Shown here: positions 31,247 to 42,300 of the stretch, one piece after another
Position numbering within the stretch: the first letter of the stretch is position 1
Layout: every line of letters begins with the position of its first letter
NCBI GenBank assembly: GCA_002049455.2
Contig: KV918889.1
Span: 1-64,000, forward strand
DNA length: 64,000 nt
Reading direction: 5' to 3'
Source: Porphyra umbilicalis
Taxonomy: Eukaryota; Rhodophyta; Bangiophyceae; Bangiales; Bangiaceae
The notes under the pieces: generated by a model
Told to the model about the DNA's origin: nothing
Seen by the model: the letters and a program-made list of their open reading frames with translations, nothing else
Databases searched by the model: none
Program-made: the position numbers and the translations under genes

Positions 31247-34200
31247 TATGGAGCCGAACTGTCCCATACCACCAGGCTCCGCGCCACCAAATTTGGAACT
31301 GCCAGATGATGTCTGCTCCACCAGCCATGGCTGTTGAACAGCATCTGGCGCCTCAATTCGGTACCCAGCGCGCATATGATCAACGCCAACTAGCTTCTTG
31401 CATCACCTCTGTCTCTGGTGTCCATGGAAAGTATAAGGAGAATGCACTGAACTTGCCTCGTTTTCCGACAGTGTTCTTCCCCGAACTAGTACACCAGCGA
31501 TTACTCACGTTTTAAGACGAGCATGTTATGTGACACTGGCCAATGATGTTTCTGGAAGGGGGGGTGGTTATCATAGGCCCCCCCCTCAAGCTCTTTGTCG
31601 GGAACCTGTCCAGACGAAATGCAAATTCACAGGACTTGAAGCATAGCCGACTATTCCATTGAAACGTACCGCACGCCGAAAACGGTACGTGTCTCGTAGA
31701 GATGCGTCCTCCCAACTTTGTGGGCGCTACGCTTCGGGCCTACCGGCAGTCGCTCTAGAGTATTGCTGATGCTTCGTCCGGGCTTCATTTTTTCTATGCA
31801 TCATCAGACCTACTGCCGACAGCCACAGACTTTGCGAGACTACCACTAGTGAAGGCATGCATACAAAAGCGCACCAATCAGGACGCCAAGAGAGTCGACA
31901 ACAGACAGGAAAAATGAAGAAGCAACCAGAGCGGAGGGCAGAGAGCAAAGGCGGACCATGAACACGATAAGAAGCGGGCCACCCAAGCCAGCATCAACTC
32001 GAGTACGCGACGGGCAGACATGTAGCCCAGGTTTCGGCCGCCCTGGCAGAGGCCGGGCTGCGGCCGAGCTCCACATTGGGCTCCAAACCTCCGCTTCGAC
32101 CCCACAGTACAAGATTAGGGTCTCTGGACGCCCCGGAATTAAGTAAGGTAGTACACATTCCCGACGATCACCCTGCTATTTAACTGTCAGAGTAATGGTG
32201 GAGATTCATTTTAGAAATGTCATCCTTTGAGGCCATACCAGTTTGCAAGATGAGATCAAAGTCTTATGCTCTTTGACGTCCTCTTTCTGATGGTGCTTCC
32301 TGCAGTCTTCACGCTTTTCTCCTTGTCATGGAGCACTTGAATCTGCCCAAGAACAAATGTCAGGTACCTTCGAACAGGACGGAATGCCTTGCACGAAATC
32401 GCTCTCTCAGTTGCAGTTCGCATGGATTCGCCGGCTACTTGTGAACCAAGCGGCCCTAGAGGCCTCGACCTTTGAATGCATCTAGCTCCGTTCGGAACTG
32501 CAATAAAAACCTGAGACTTGTACACTAAAGCGCCACAATTGTACCCAGAATCGGCCTACCTGGCACTGTGGAGCGGGGAACAGTTGTTTTCCGGTCGCGG
32601 TACGCATCTCGTGGCCCACCTGTTCCTGCGTGCCGGTCATGTGCGTCATGGCGACGTAAGCTAATATTGACTATAGGATGCGAACGGCGCGCGCACGGCT
32701 ACCACTGTGCCGTATGTGCTGATTTCTCTGAACCGGTGGACAGCAGTCACAGTCCTTCCTACTTCGGTGGGTTCTGTCCCGATGACAAGACTCTCGTGTT
32801 GGTTGACCCCCACGTGCCTAAATTGAGGTGGACCTCGGACCCCCGCATTAGTGGACCGAGAGACTGAAGGTTCCAGTTCACGGTGGATCGAGGCACCGAC
32901 GTTGCGCGACTTGACCAAGTCGGTCGGGAAATAATGCAGCTCGCGAGGAGAGTGTCGAGCGTGTCCGTTCACAGCTCACGGCGTGTCCCTTGATCTCGCG
33001 TTGCGGTGCCGTGAAGCAGCCGTTGGTTGCCAGATCATGAGTTGACGCCCTGCCGCAGCGGGCCATGCCAGAGCCATGCCAGTCATGCAGGGGTGCCGAG
33101 AGATACCGGCGGCTAGTGTCTATTCTACCACTGCGATCAATTGGTCTCGAGGGGACAAAATGATCCCATTTTTCCCTGTCGTGTACTGGGGAGACTTTTG
33201 GCCGGAGAGAAGTGTTGCCTGCAGAAGCGAGCTCAGCGCTGACGATTTGAACGTGGGCCAGCATATTGAGCTTGACATCTGGGTCAAAACTTCTTAAGAA
33301 GCATGGTTACGTCAAACTTTTGTGCGCCCAGGAGGAGTAACACAGGGTAGGCGAGATGCTGCTTTCTGAACGTATAAAGGCGCGTCACCTGCGCCCAGGT
33401 ATCTCTAAGCACCTGAAAAGACGTTGGAAAGACGGTGGCACGCCAAAGTGGGACTCACTCCGACATCTTTTGGTTTTTTTCGTGGGACAGTCCCTCCCCA
33501 GAGGCAGTGAACGCTCGGGCCCAATCGGGGGTTACAGCTTGCAAACGAAAGCACAAAAACAACGAGGTTGTAGTCTTACGGACTAGAGAAGGGCACATGA
33601 AGATATACGGGGCTGAAAAGGTACGGGGGGGGGGGGGGACTGGACGGCGGTCAACTCGTAGCGTCCCTGACCACGTTTTCTCGGCCAAGTCGGAGTATAT
33701 ACTGATTGATGTACCGGCAGCTGCCAGTGCGCAAAGAGCCTTCATAAGGAGTGTACATGGCCTCCCTTCATCCTCGCGGTCATTCTCTCACGTAGAGAAC
33801 GGCAGTGAAGGACCACGGTGGTGCCAACACGGCGCCTTCTTCCAGTCATTGCCAGAAGCAATCTCCGCTCGCAAGTCATTTGGATGAGGGGGGACGGGAG
33901 GACCGACGTTGAGCCTACCAGAGTGGGCTTTCCTTGTTCACTTCTTGCGGGGTCATTTTTTCGCAACCATGCGAAAAGCGTTATCGCCGCGCAGAGCTTG
34001 CCCCGATGTTCCAAGTTTGCATGAATTGGACGGAAAGCTTGACAGCCCGAGTTCGTAGGCACTGAATCTACCGGTTTCATATGAATGAACACTGGGATCG
34101 ATGATTTCCAAATGGAATCAAATGATCACATCGTCGAGATCAAATGATCACAGAGCGTGGTAGAATAGACTCTAGGCAACCAAGGCGTGCAACAGATCAG

Positions 34201-35265
34201 TTTTACAGGCACTAGAGGAGCGTGGTAGAGAAGTGGGCCAATTTTTCCTGCAGCGCAGCCCCTTCGATACAAGTTTCAAGCGCCTCGCTCTTCTTCTGCC
34301 CTTGCCGAACACCCCCCGCCCGCCCCCCTGCCATAAGCGCCCACACCCCTGCCACTGCCGCCGCCGTTGGCAACGCGGCGGCCACCACCACCACCGCCGC
34401 CGCCGCTACCGCTGCCTCAGCCACCCGCACCGCCCGCCAGGCTGGTGCATCTGGCACAACCAGATGAAAGCATATAAAGAATGTTATGCACAGCACATAC
34501 AGCCAATGATATGTGCGCAGTGTTCTGAAACACTCACTACACTAACGAGCATAATGTCAAGAAGCTCGGAAACCTCTTGTAGTCCAATATGGCCGCAGCC
34601 TGGGCTGCGACGTGGGTTTTGCTTCTCCAGTAGAGGCCGAGCACCTCACCACGTCACTCATTCTTCCACACCACGGCTTTGAATACGTTCTGGGTCGCGA
34701 CGCGCTCGGTACGTTGCATCTTGACGCCATAACACCGCCTACCTAGCACGATTTGTTCGGAGTTCCCACTGCGTGAGTGCGTCGTGAGGTATGACACTTC
34801 ATTGTTGCCCAGCAAGAAGGGGAGGCGGCTCTCTACGGTGTGCTCGTCACTCGCCGGCACGCCGCAGTGGCTGGTTGTCCGGTTATAAGGTAGGCGCGCA
34901 CGTCTTGGTGGCCACTTGTTGATGGTGCAGCCGCTGCAACAGCCGCTCCAGCAGCCTGAGAGACCGCTGCCGCTCGGCCGACAGATTACAGTGCCAGTGC
35001 GTCACCGGCTGGAGCACTGTGCTGAATAGAGACAGTTGCCGTTCCGCTGAAAGTCGCGATGCATTGCGCATCCCAGAAAAAGCGGATCACAATCTACATC
35101 CGCCACTGCTGCCTATTGAAGTCGATTGGCATCGGATACAATGCAAATGCACATGATGAGCAACATGGTCAGCTTGTCACAAATCTGCAGGTATGTCAAC
35201 CGCGCATGTAAATGCATTCCAGACTCACAAACGTACAAGTATTAAAAACGCCCTCTCCATGATTC
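31247..35265. other. 4-kb intergenic region, no supported gene
   Basis: Mixed-composition sequence with short frames only. Small features: a G run and C run near 31560-31590; a G13 run near 33629; a repeated ATCAAATGATCACA near 34117 and 34139; a GCC-rich tract at 34360-34420; minus-strand fragments at 34654-34860 and 34883-35071 that look weakly protein-like without a domain. Confidence 0.35.
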
Positions 35266-35268
35266 TTA

Positions 35269-35297
35269 GAGCACACCCAACAACGTCGGTTGCGAAC
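35269..35297 (+). repeat. Harbinger left terminal inverted repeat
   Basis: 29 bp, identical in inverse orientation to 50548-50576, with TTA just outside. Further GCGAAC motifs follow at 35381, 35394, 35450 (inverse), 35461 (inverse) and 35531. Confidence 0.95.
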
Positions 35298-35540
35298 CGC
35301 TTTTGCGTATTATTCGTTAAACGTGGCATATTTGCCAGTCATGGGCAGAGGTATGGGAAAACCGGTCATCCCACCAACGTCGCGAACCAGATCTGCGAAC
35401 CGAGCTACTGGTGGGCCAGATATAATTCCAACCGGATAATATGGCGCTGGTTCGCAGGAGGTTCGCATTTTTCCATCGGCCGACCATACCACTGGCGTTT
35501 GGGCAGACGTTTGTGCATTTCCGAACGTTTTGCGAACCGA

Positions 35541-36366
35541 ATCTGTCTACAATTGTGTCTAAACGGGGGTCAAACACCCAAATCGGGACGATCGCAGACA
35601 AACACACGTTGCGTTGACGATCGCACAGGCGTTTCGAGATCTGATATTCATGAGCATGCGGTCGCGAGTGGCCGCAGATTCCGTTCGAGGCGCAGGCGGC
35701 GCTCATTGCCGGGCCCTGTGGGGGGTGGGGCCGGCGGGACACCGTTTTTTCCTGGTGGACATCCGCCGCCATGCGCGATTCTGGGTCGGCCCCCCCACGG
35801 CTGAACGGTTTGATAAGGGGGGGGGGGCCGCCTAGAGGCACTGTCGCATGGGTTGGCGCGCGGCCCCAATGCGGTCGTCCAGCGAAATTCTTTGGCGGGG
35901 TGGCCCCCAGTTGACGCGCTGCTGGTGCCACCAACCTGCGCTGGGAGCCAATCGGGGGGGGGTTCCGCGCAGCGCAACATTGTGTGGCCGGCATGTGCCT
36001 GTCCGCGCGCAGCCGCACCCGCGGGAATGGGCCGTGCATGGGGGTTTTCAGGCAGCGCCGCGCAGCCCACAATATTGGTCACGCGGCCGCCCGGGACCTG
36101 CCAATCGCGCTTTCTGTGGGGGGGGGGCGCGGAGCAACAGATTGGCGCGGTGCGGCCGCCACCAGCGGCACGTCCACGACACCGTCGTCGTCGGGGGCAG
36201 CGCGATTGCGGCACCGCCGTCGTCGGCGTCGTCCATCCCGTTTCTCCGTTCTGCCCGTCTCCTTCGCCGGCGCAGCGGCCGTGAGCGGCCGTGTTGACGG
36301 CCGCCTTTGCGGCCGCTTCTGCGGCCGCTCTAGCGCTCGTGACGTCGGCTGCCCTGGTGGATGTAG
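35541..36366. other. Harbinger 5' subterminal region
   Basis: Non-coding lead to the nuclease gene, with G and C runs near 35815 and 36120. Just before the gene come closely spaced palindromes GCGGCCGC at 36309 and 36321. It likely contains the nuclease promoter. Confidence 0.5.
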
Positions 36367-39300
36367 ATGGACGCGTCCACTGATGATGGGTCTGGGTCGT
36401 CGAGCGATGACGGCCGCGGGCAGTCGGAGGGCTCCGCGGACGAGCTGCTTGCGGCCGTCATCGGAGCGCGATCTCTGTTTCTAATGCGCCGTCATCGCAG
36501 GAATGCGGCGCAGCGAGCGCGCAGACGGCGTTTTGTCGGGTCTGTGGCCGGGCGGCGTCCCAACCGGCCACGTGATTTCGACCAGGGTATGCGCGGCATC
36601 ATGCGGGATTATTTTGGTGTGGATGGGCAGCCGCCTGTGTATGGAGAAGAGACGTTTGAGCGTCGCTTCCGTGTGCCACGGTCTGTTTTTATGCGCATTT
36701 ATGAGGCCATCCGGGACCGGCCATTTTGGCGGCAGAGCATCAATGCGACGGGGCGGCCACAACCTTATGCTCTGCAGAAGCTGGTGGCCGCCTTCCGTGT
36801 CATCGCGTACGGGGAGTCGTATGATCGTTCGGATGAGTATGTCCGGCTGTCCAAGTCTACAATTGAGGTGGCCACGAAGAAGCTGATTGAGTTTATTGTT
36901 GAGGAGTTGGAGCCCGTCTACCTGCGGCCTCCTAACGACGAGGAGGTCAAGCGCATGCTGGAGCGCAACGCAGCACGGGGCATGCCGGGATGCATCGGCA
37001 GCCTCGATTGCTCGCACTGGGAGTGGGCCGCGTGCCCAAAGGGGCTTGCTGGGAAGTATCAGAACCGCAAGAAGCGGCGCTCCATTGTCATGGAGACGGT
37101 TTGTGATGAGGACCTTTACATCTGGCATTTCTTTATCGGGGCGCCGGGGAGCCTCAATGACCTCAACGTGTTACGCATCTCACCGTTGTATTTTGATGTG
37201 GTGGAGGGTGTGTGGCCGCCAAAGTCTTTCTCTTTCTGTGTTAATGGTCGTTCTCGTCGTTTGTTGTATTATCTTACTGACGGTGTTTATCCCAAGTATC
37301 CATTTTTTGTGTCTCCGTACCCCAACCCCATCACACCCGCAGAAAAATGTTTCAACCGGCTCCAGGAAGCGCTGCCCAAGGATGTCGAGCGGCTTCACGG
37401 GGTTATGACCGCGAGATTCCACATTCTTCTACACCCTGGCCGATTTTGCTGTGTAGAGCAGATGATGCTTGCCGGCAAGGCGGCCGCCATTCTGCACAAC
37501 ATGGTCGTTGAGCAGAGGCGTGGCCGGTATGTCGCTCATGAGCGTATGGCAGCGGCGGCGGCCGCATGGGATGGGGAACCTGCGGCCGCCGCCGATGATG
37601 GCAATGCCGTTGGCGCAGGCGACGTCGGCTGGGCTGGCAATACGGGAACAGGTGTGGCGGCCGCCGGCGATGACGAATCAGCGGCGGCCGCCGGCGGAGA
37701 CCCCTTCGCCGGCGCAGTTGGGCAGGGAGGAGCTGGTGCCGATGACGCCGCTGCCGCGGCCGCCGGCCTCGGCGCCGCGGCGGCGGCCCCCGGCGATCGA
37801 TCGCCAGCGGGCATCGGCGGTGGCGGAGCAGCTGATGGAGCGGGCGCCACCGCTGCGGCCGCCGGTCTGGTTGGCCCGGCGGCGGCCGCCGGGGGTGGCT
37901 CGCCAGCGGGCGTGCGTGGCGGAGAAGGAGCTGGAAGAGCGGGCGCCGCCGCCACGGCCGCCAACTTTGGTAGCTCGGCGGCCGCCGCCGGCGGCGACTC
38001 GCCAGCGGGCGTGCGTGGCGGAGAAGGAGCTGGTGGTGCGGCCGCCGCCGCCGCGGCCGCCGACTTTGTTGGATCGGCGGCCGCCGCTGGCGGCGACTCG
38101 CCAGCGGGGGTGCGTGGGGGAGACGGCGCTGGGGGTGCGGGCGCCACCGCCGCGGCCGCCGACTTTGGTGGCTCGGCGGCCGCCGCCGGAGGCTACTCGC
38201 CATCATGCGGGGGGGGCGGCGAATGTGTTGATTGTGCGGGCGCCGCCGCCGCGGCCGCCAACTTTGGTGGCTTCGCGGCCGCCGCTGGCGGCGTCTCGCC
38301 AGCGGGCGAGCGTGGAGGAGACGGAGCTCGTGGTGCGGGCGGCACCGCCGCTGGCGGCGTCTCGCCAGCGGGCGTGCGTGGAGGAGACAAAGCTTGTGGT
38401 GCGGGCGCCACCGCCGCGGCCGCCGACTTTGGTGGCTCGGCGGCCGCCGCTAGCGGCGTCGCGCCAGCGGGCGTGCGTGGGGGAGACAAAGCTGGTGGTG
38501 CGGGCGCCGCCGCCGCGGCCGCCAACTTTGGTAGCTCGGCGGCCGCCGCTGGCGGCGTCGCGCCAGCGGGCGTGCGAGGAGGAGAGGGCGCTGGTCGTGC
38601 GGGCGACACCGCCGCGGCCGCCGACTTGTTGAAACGCAGTGGGGATAGGGGTTGGGGGACCACGGTGAAGTGGTTGAGTGGCTTGAGCTTGTGTGTGTGT
38701 GTGCGAACGTGCTTTGTTGGTTGTCCTAAGGATCGCCCGCCTCTCCCAACCGAGAGCACCTCTAAAATAGTCCCCACCGGCCCAAGTGCTCCCCCCTCGC
38801 GCGCCCACACCGACGCCCACGCCCTCGCACCAAATCGAATCACTCACCAAATCAAAAGCCACTCGAGCAAAGCGAAGATCAAATCCAAAACATGCCAAAA
38901 GTAACGCCCCAAGATGACCCAACACAAATGTGTGCAACTTGACCACGTCTTGCAAATGTACCATGTGGGGTACCATAAGGGTCACCGACCATCGTCCAAC
39001 CGCTAACCGCCAGTGGAGTCGGCAACGAGCATCACAGTCCAACACTCCTCCTTGCTTGTTGCCGCGGCGGTTCTTGTTATCAGCAAAGCCCCATGGCCTC
39101 GACATGCTTGTCATGCTTGGTCTTGCCAAGCTCCTTCGTCATCGGGTCCGCCACCATGTCGTCCATTGCACAATGCTCCAATGTCACCTTGTCCGTCGTG
39201 ATGGCCTCGCGCACAAAGTGGTAGCGAATGTCGATGTGCTTAGTGCGCTTGTGCTCGACGGGGTTCTTGGAGAAGTCAATGCACCCGCTGTTGTCGACCT

Positions 39301-42300
39301 TGATGTTGATCGGCCCGCCCGAGATCGCTGTCCGCAGCCCTTGAGTTGCCACGCTTTGCACGAGCTTGTTGAGCCAAACAGCTTCCTTGCTGGCCTTACA
39401 TAGAGCCATGTACTCAGCTTCCATCGTCGACAGCGCCACCGTCTTCTGCAACTTAGAACCCCAGCTGACGGCTGCTCCGCCAAAGATGATGGTGAAGCCC
39501 GTCGTCGAACGTCGCGTCTCGTGGTCACCCGCCCAGTCGGCATCACTAAAGCCTTGTAGAACACAGGAAGAGTTCTTGTCGAAGACCAGCCCCTTGTCCA
39601 TCGAACCCTTGACGTACCCTAGAACGCGCTTGATCGCCGCCTAATGCTCCTTGCCGAAGCACGAAACAAACCGACTCAGCTTCCCGATAGCGAAGGCGAG
39701 GTCAGGACGTGTCCCGACCATCAGGTACATCAGACTGCCGACAGCTTCGCGGTAGGGCAGCGTGTCGTCGCTCTCGTCGGCCTTGACCAGCTGCAGGCCC
39801 ACCTCCAGCGGCGTTCCGATCGGGTTGCACTCCGCCATCCCGAACTTCTCCAGCACTTGCGCCGCGTACGTGCCCTGCGACAGCTTGAGGGTGCCCAACG
39901 CCTTGTCACGCCTAATCTCTAGCCCGAGGATGACCTTCGCCTCGCGCAGGACGTTCATCTCAAAACGCTTGTGCAGAGCGTCCTTAATCATGTAGATCGC
40001 CGCCAGGCTTGAGGCCACCAACAGTAGATCGTCGACGTACACCAGGACGATGATGATTTCGCCGTCATCCATAGGGAGGTAGAGGCATGCATCCGGGCCA
40101 ATGTTATTGAACCCTTGTGACTTGAGGAAGTCGTCGAGCTTGGCGTACCACATCTTGGGAGCTTGCTTCAGCCCATACAGCGCTTGGAGGAGACGACACA
40201 CCTTGTCAGGATACGTCGGATCGACATAGCCATCTGGCTGCTCCATGTAGACCTCCTCGTCAAGGTCGCCGTTGAGGAATGCCGTCTTGACGTCCATCTG
40301 ATGTAGCTCCCACCCGTTCGCCGCCGTCATCGCCAGGATGCATCGGATGGTAGTGAACTTCGCCACCGGCGCGAACGTCTCGTTGAAGTCGAGCCCCTTG
40401 ATCTGCCGGTTCCCCATGAAGCACAGGCGCGCCTTGTGCCGCGTCGTGTTGTTCCCGTTCTTGTCAACCTCGTTCTTGACGTTGTACACCCACTTGCCCT
40501 TCAGCACGCGTCGACTGGCCGGGCGATCCGTCAAGCGCCAAGTCTTGTTCTTGCGGATGGCCTCCATCTCCTCGTCCGAGGCAATCTGCCACTTAGCCGA
40601 TTCCTGCCCTTGAACGGCTTGCACGTACGTCGTGGGCGCCTCGTGAGCAACCAGGCTCACCGGGCGCCAGTACTCGACAGGTGGTCGCCGCGCTCTGCCG
40701 CTCCGACGCAGAGTGTCTTGAGAGCCGTCACAACCTTGATTGTCGTCCGCGGACTTGTCAGATCCATCGTCTTGCGTGTCATCCTTGTCGTCATTGTCAG
40801 CATCTACGTCTTCGCCGTCGCTTGTAGAACGCAAGCCCGTCTCGACTTCGACGTTTACGTCTCCGGGGAGCTCCTCTGCAACTTCTGCCACCTCGCTAAC
40901 GTTCGTCTCGGCGAACACGACGCATCGTGCCTTGACGACCTTGCCGTCGTCGAGGATGACCTTGTACGCCTTGCTGCCGTCGGGATAGCCTAAGAAGACG
41001 CCCTTCGCCGCCTTGTCGCCAAACTTGCCGTCGATGTGACTCTTGTGCAGCACCACCCAGCATGTCGACCCAAACACCCGCATGTGGCTTACGTCGGGCT
41101 TCTTCCCGGTCCACAGCTCAAAAGGCGTCTTGCCGACGGGAAGCGCCCGGCTGGTGACGCGATTTTTGATGTACACCGCCGTCTTGATGGCATCTGCCCA
41201 AAGATCCTGATCGACGTCCTTGTGTCGCATCATGGTGCGAGCCATCTCCACGAGAACTCGGTTAAGCCGCTCAGCAACCCCGTTCTGCTGCGGCGTGTCG
41301 GGCACCGTGGTCTGGTGCGTCGTGCCGTTCTCATCGTGAAGAGCCTTGAATGCGTTCGACACATACTCGCCGCCATTGTCGGAGCGTAGGATCTTGATCT
41401 TGGTTCCCGTGTGCAGCTGAACCTTCGTCAGCCACTTCTTGTACTCAGAGAGCAGATCGCTCTTCTTCTGCAGGAAGACCACGTCTGTCCAGCGGGAGAA
41501 GTCGTCAGTGAAGGTGCCAAAGTAGAGCGCACCGCCACGCGACGGCTCCGACATTGGCCCGCCCAGGTCCGAGTGCACGAGCTGCAGGCGCTTGGTCACT
41601 CGACCTCCTCCTGCACTAGGCATAGGCGTCATAGCCGCCTTCCCATACACGCACGGCTCGCAGACGTCCTTGACCGCCATGGAAGAGCACTTGAGTCCAT
41701 CGATGTCCTTTTTCTTGATCATCCGCTTAACGCCAGCCACGTTGACGTGCCCAAGGCGCTCATGCCAGAGCTGAAGAGAGGCCACCGCAGCAATATCCGA
41801 CAGTGGGGCCATGTCCAGGTGGTAGAGCCCACTCTTCCGCGTGCCGCACGCAGCGACCTTGTCGCTAATCTTGATAATCGTCTTACCGCCCTTGAATGAC
41901 ACTTCCGCACCACGCTCCTCCATCATGCCGACCGACATGAGGTTGAAGCCCATGGTAGGAACATGGAGCACCTTCTCCAACTTGACCTTGCGCGTCTTGC
42001 CGTGAACGATGACATTGAGCACGACGGTTCCGACGCCCGCCGTGGCTACGGACCCCTTGTCACCCATGGTGACGCTGCGTCCCGTAGTCGTCTGGTAGTC
42101 GTCGAAGCACCCGCGAATCCAGCACATGTGTGCAGACGCCGCAGAATCGACAAGCCACGACTTGGAGATGTCATCGGTGTCAGCCGCATTGCCCACCAAA
42201 CACATAGCGTCGTCGCTGTCGCTACCATCGTCAGCCGCAATCGCGGCCACCTTGTCCTGTCTCTGCTTCTTGGCCTTGAGCTCTGGGCAATCGTGAGAGA

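Noticed and set aside
34212-34496. Hydrophobic minus-strand frame of 94 codons
   Set aside because: The Ala/Val run comes from a GCC-repeat tract; probably simple sequence.
34654-35071. Two small adjacent minus-strand frames with weak protein-like character
   Set aside because: No ATG start, no domain, separated by a stop; not enough to call a gene.
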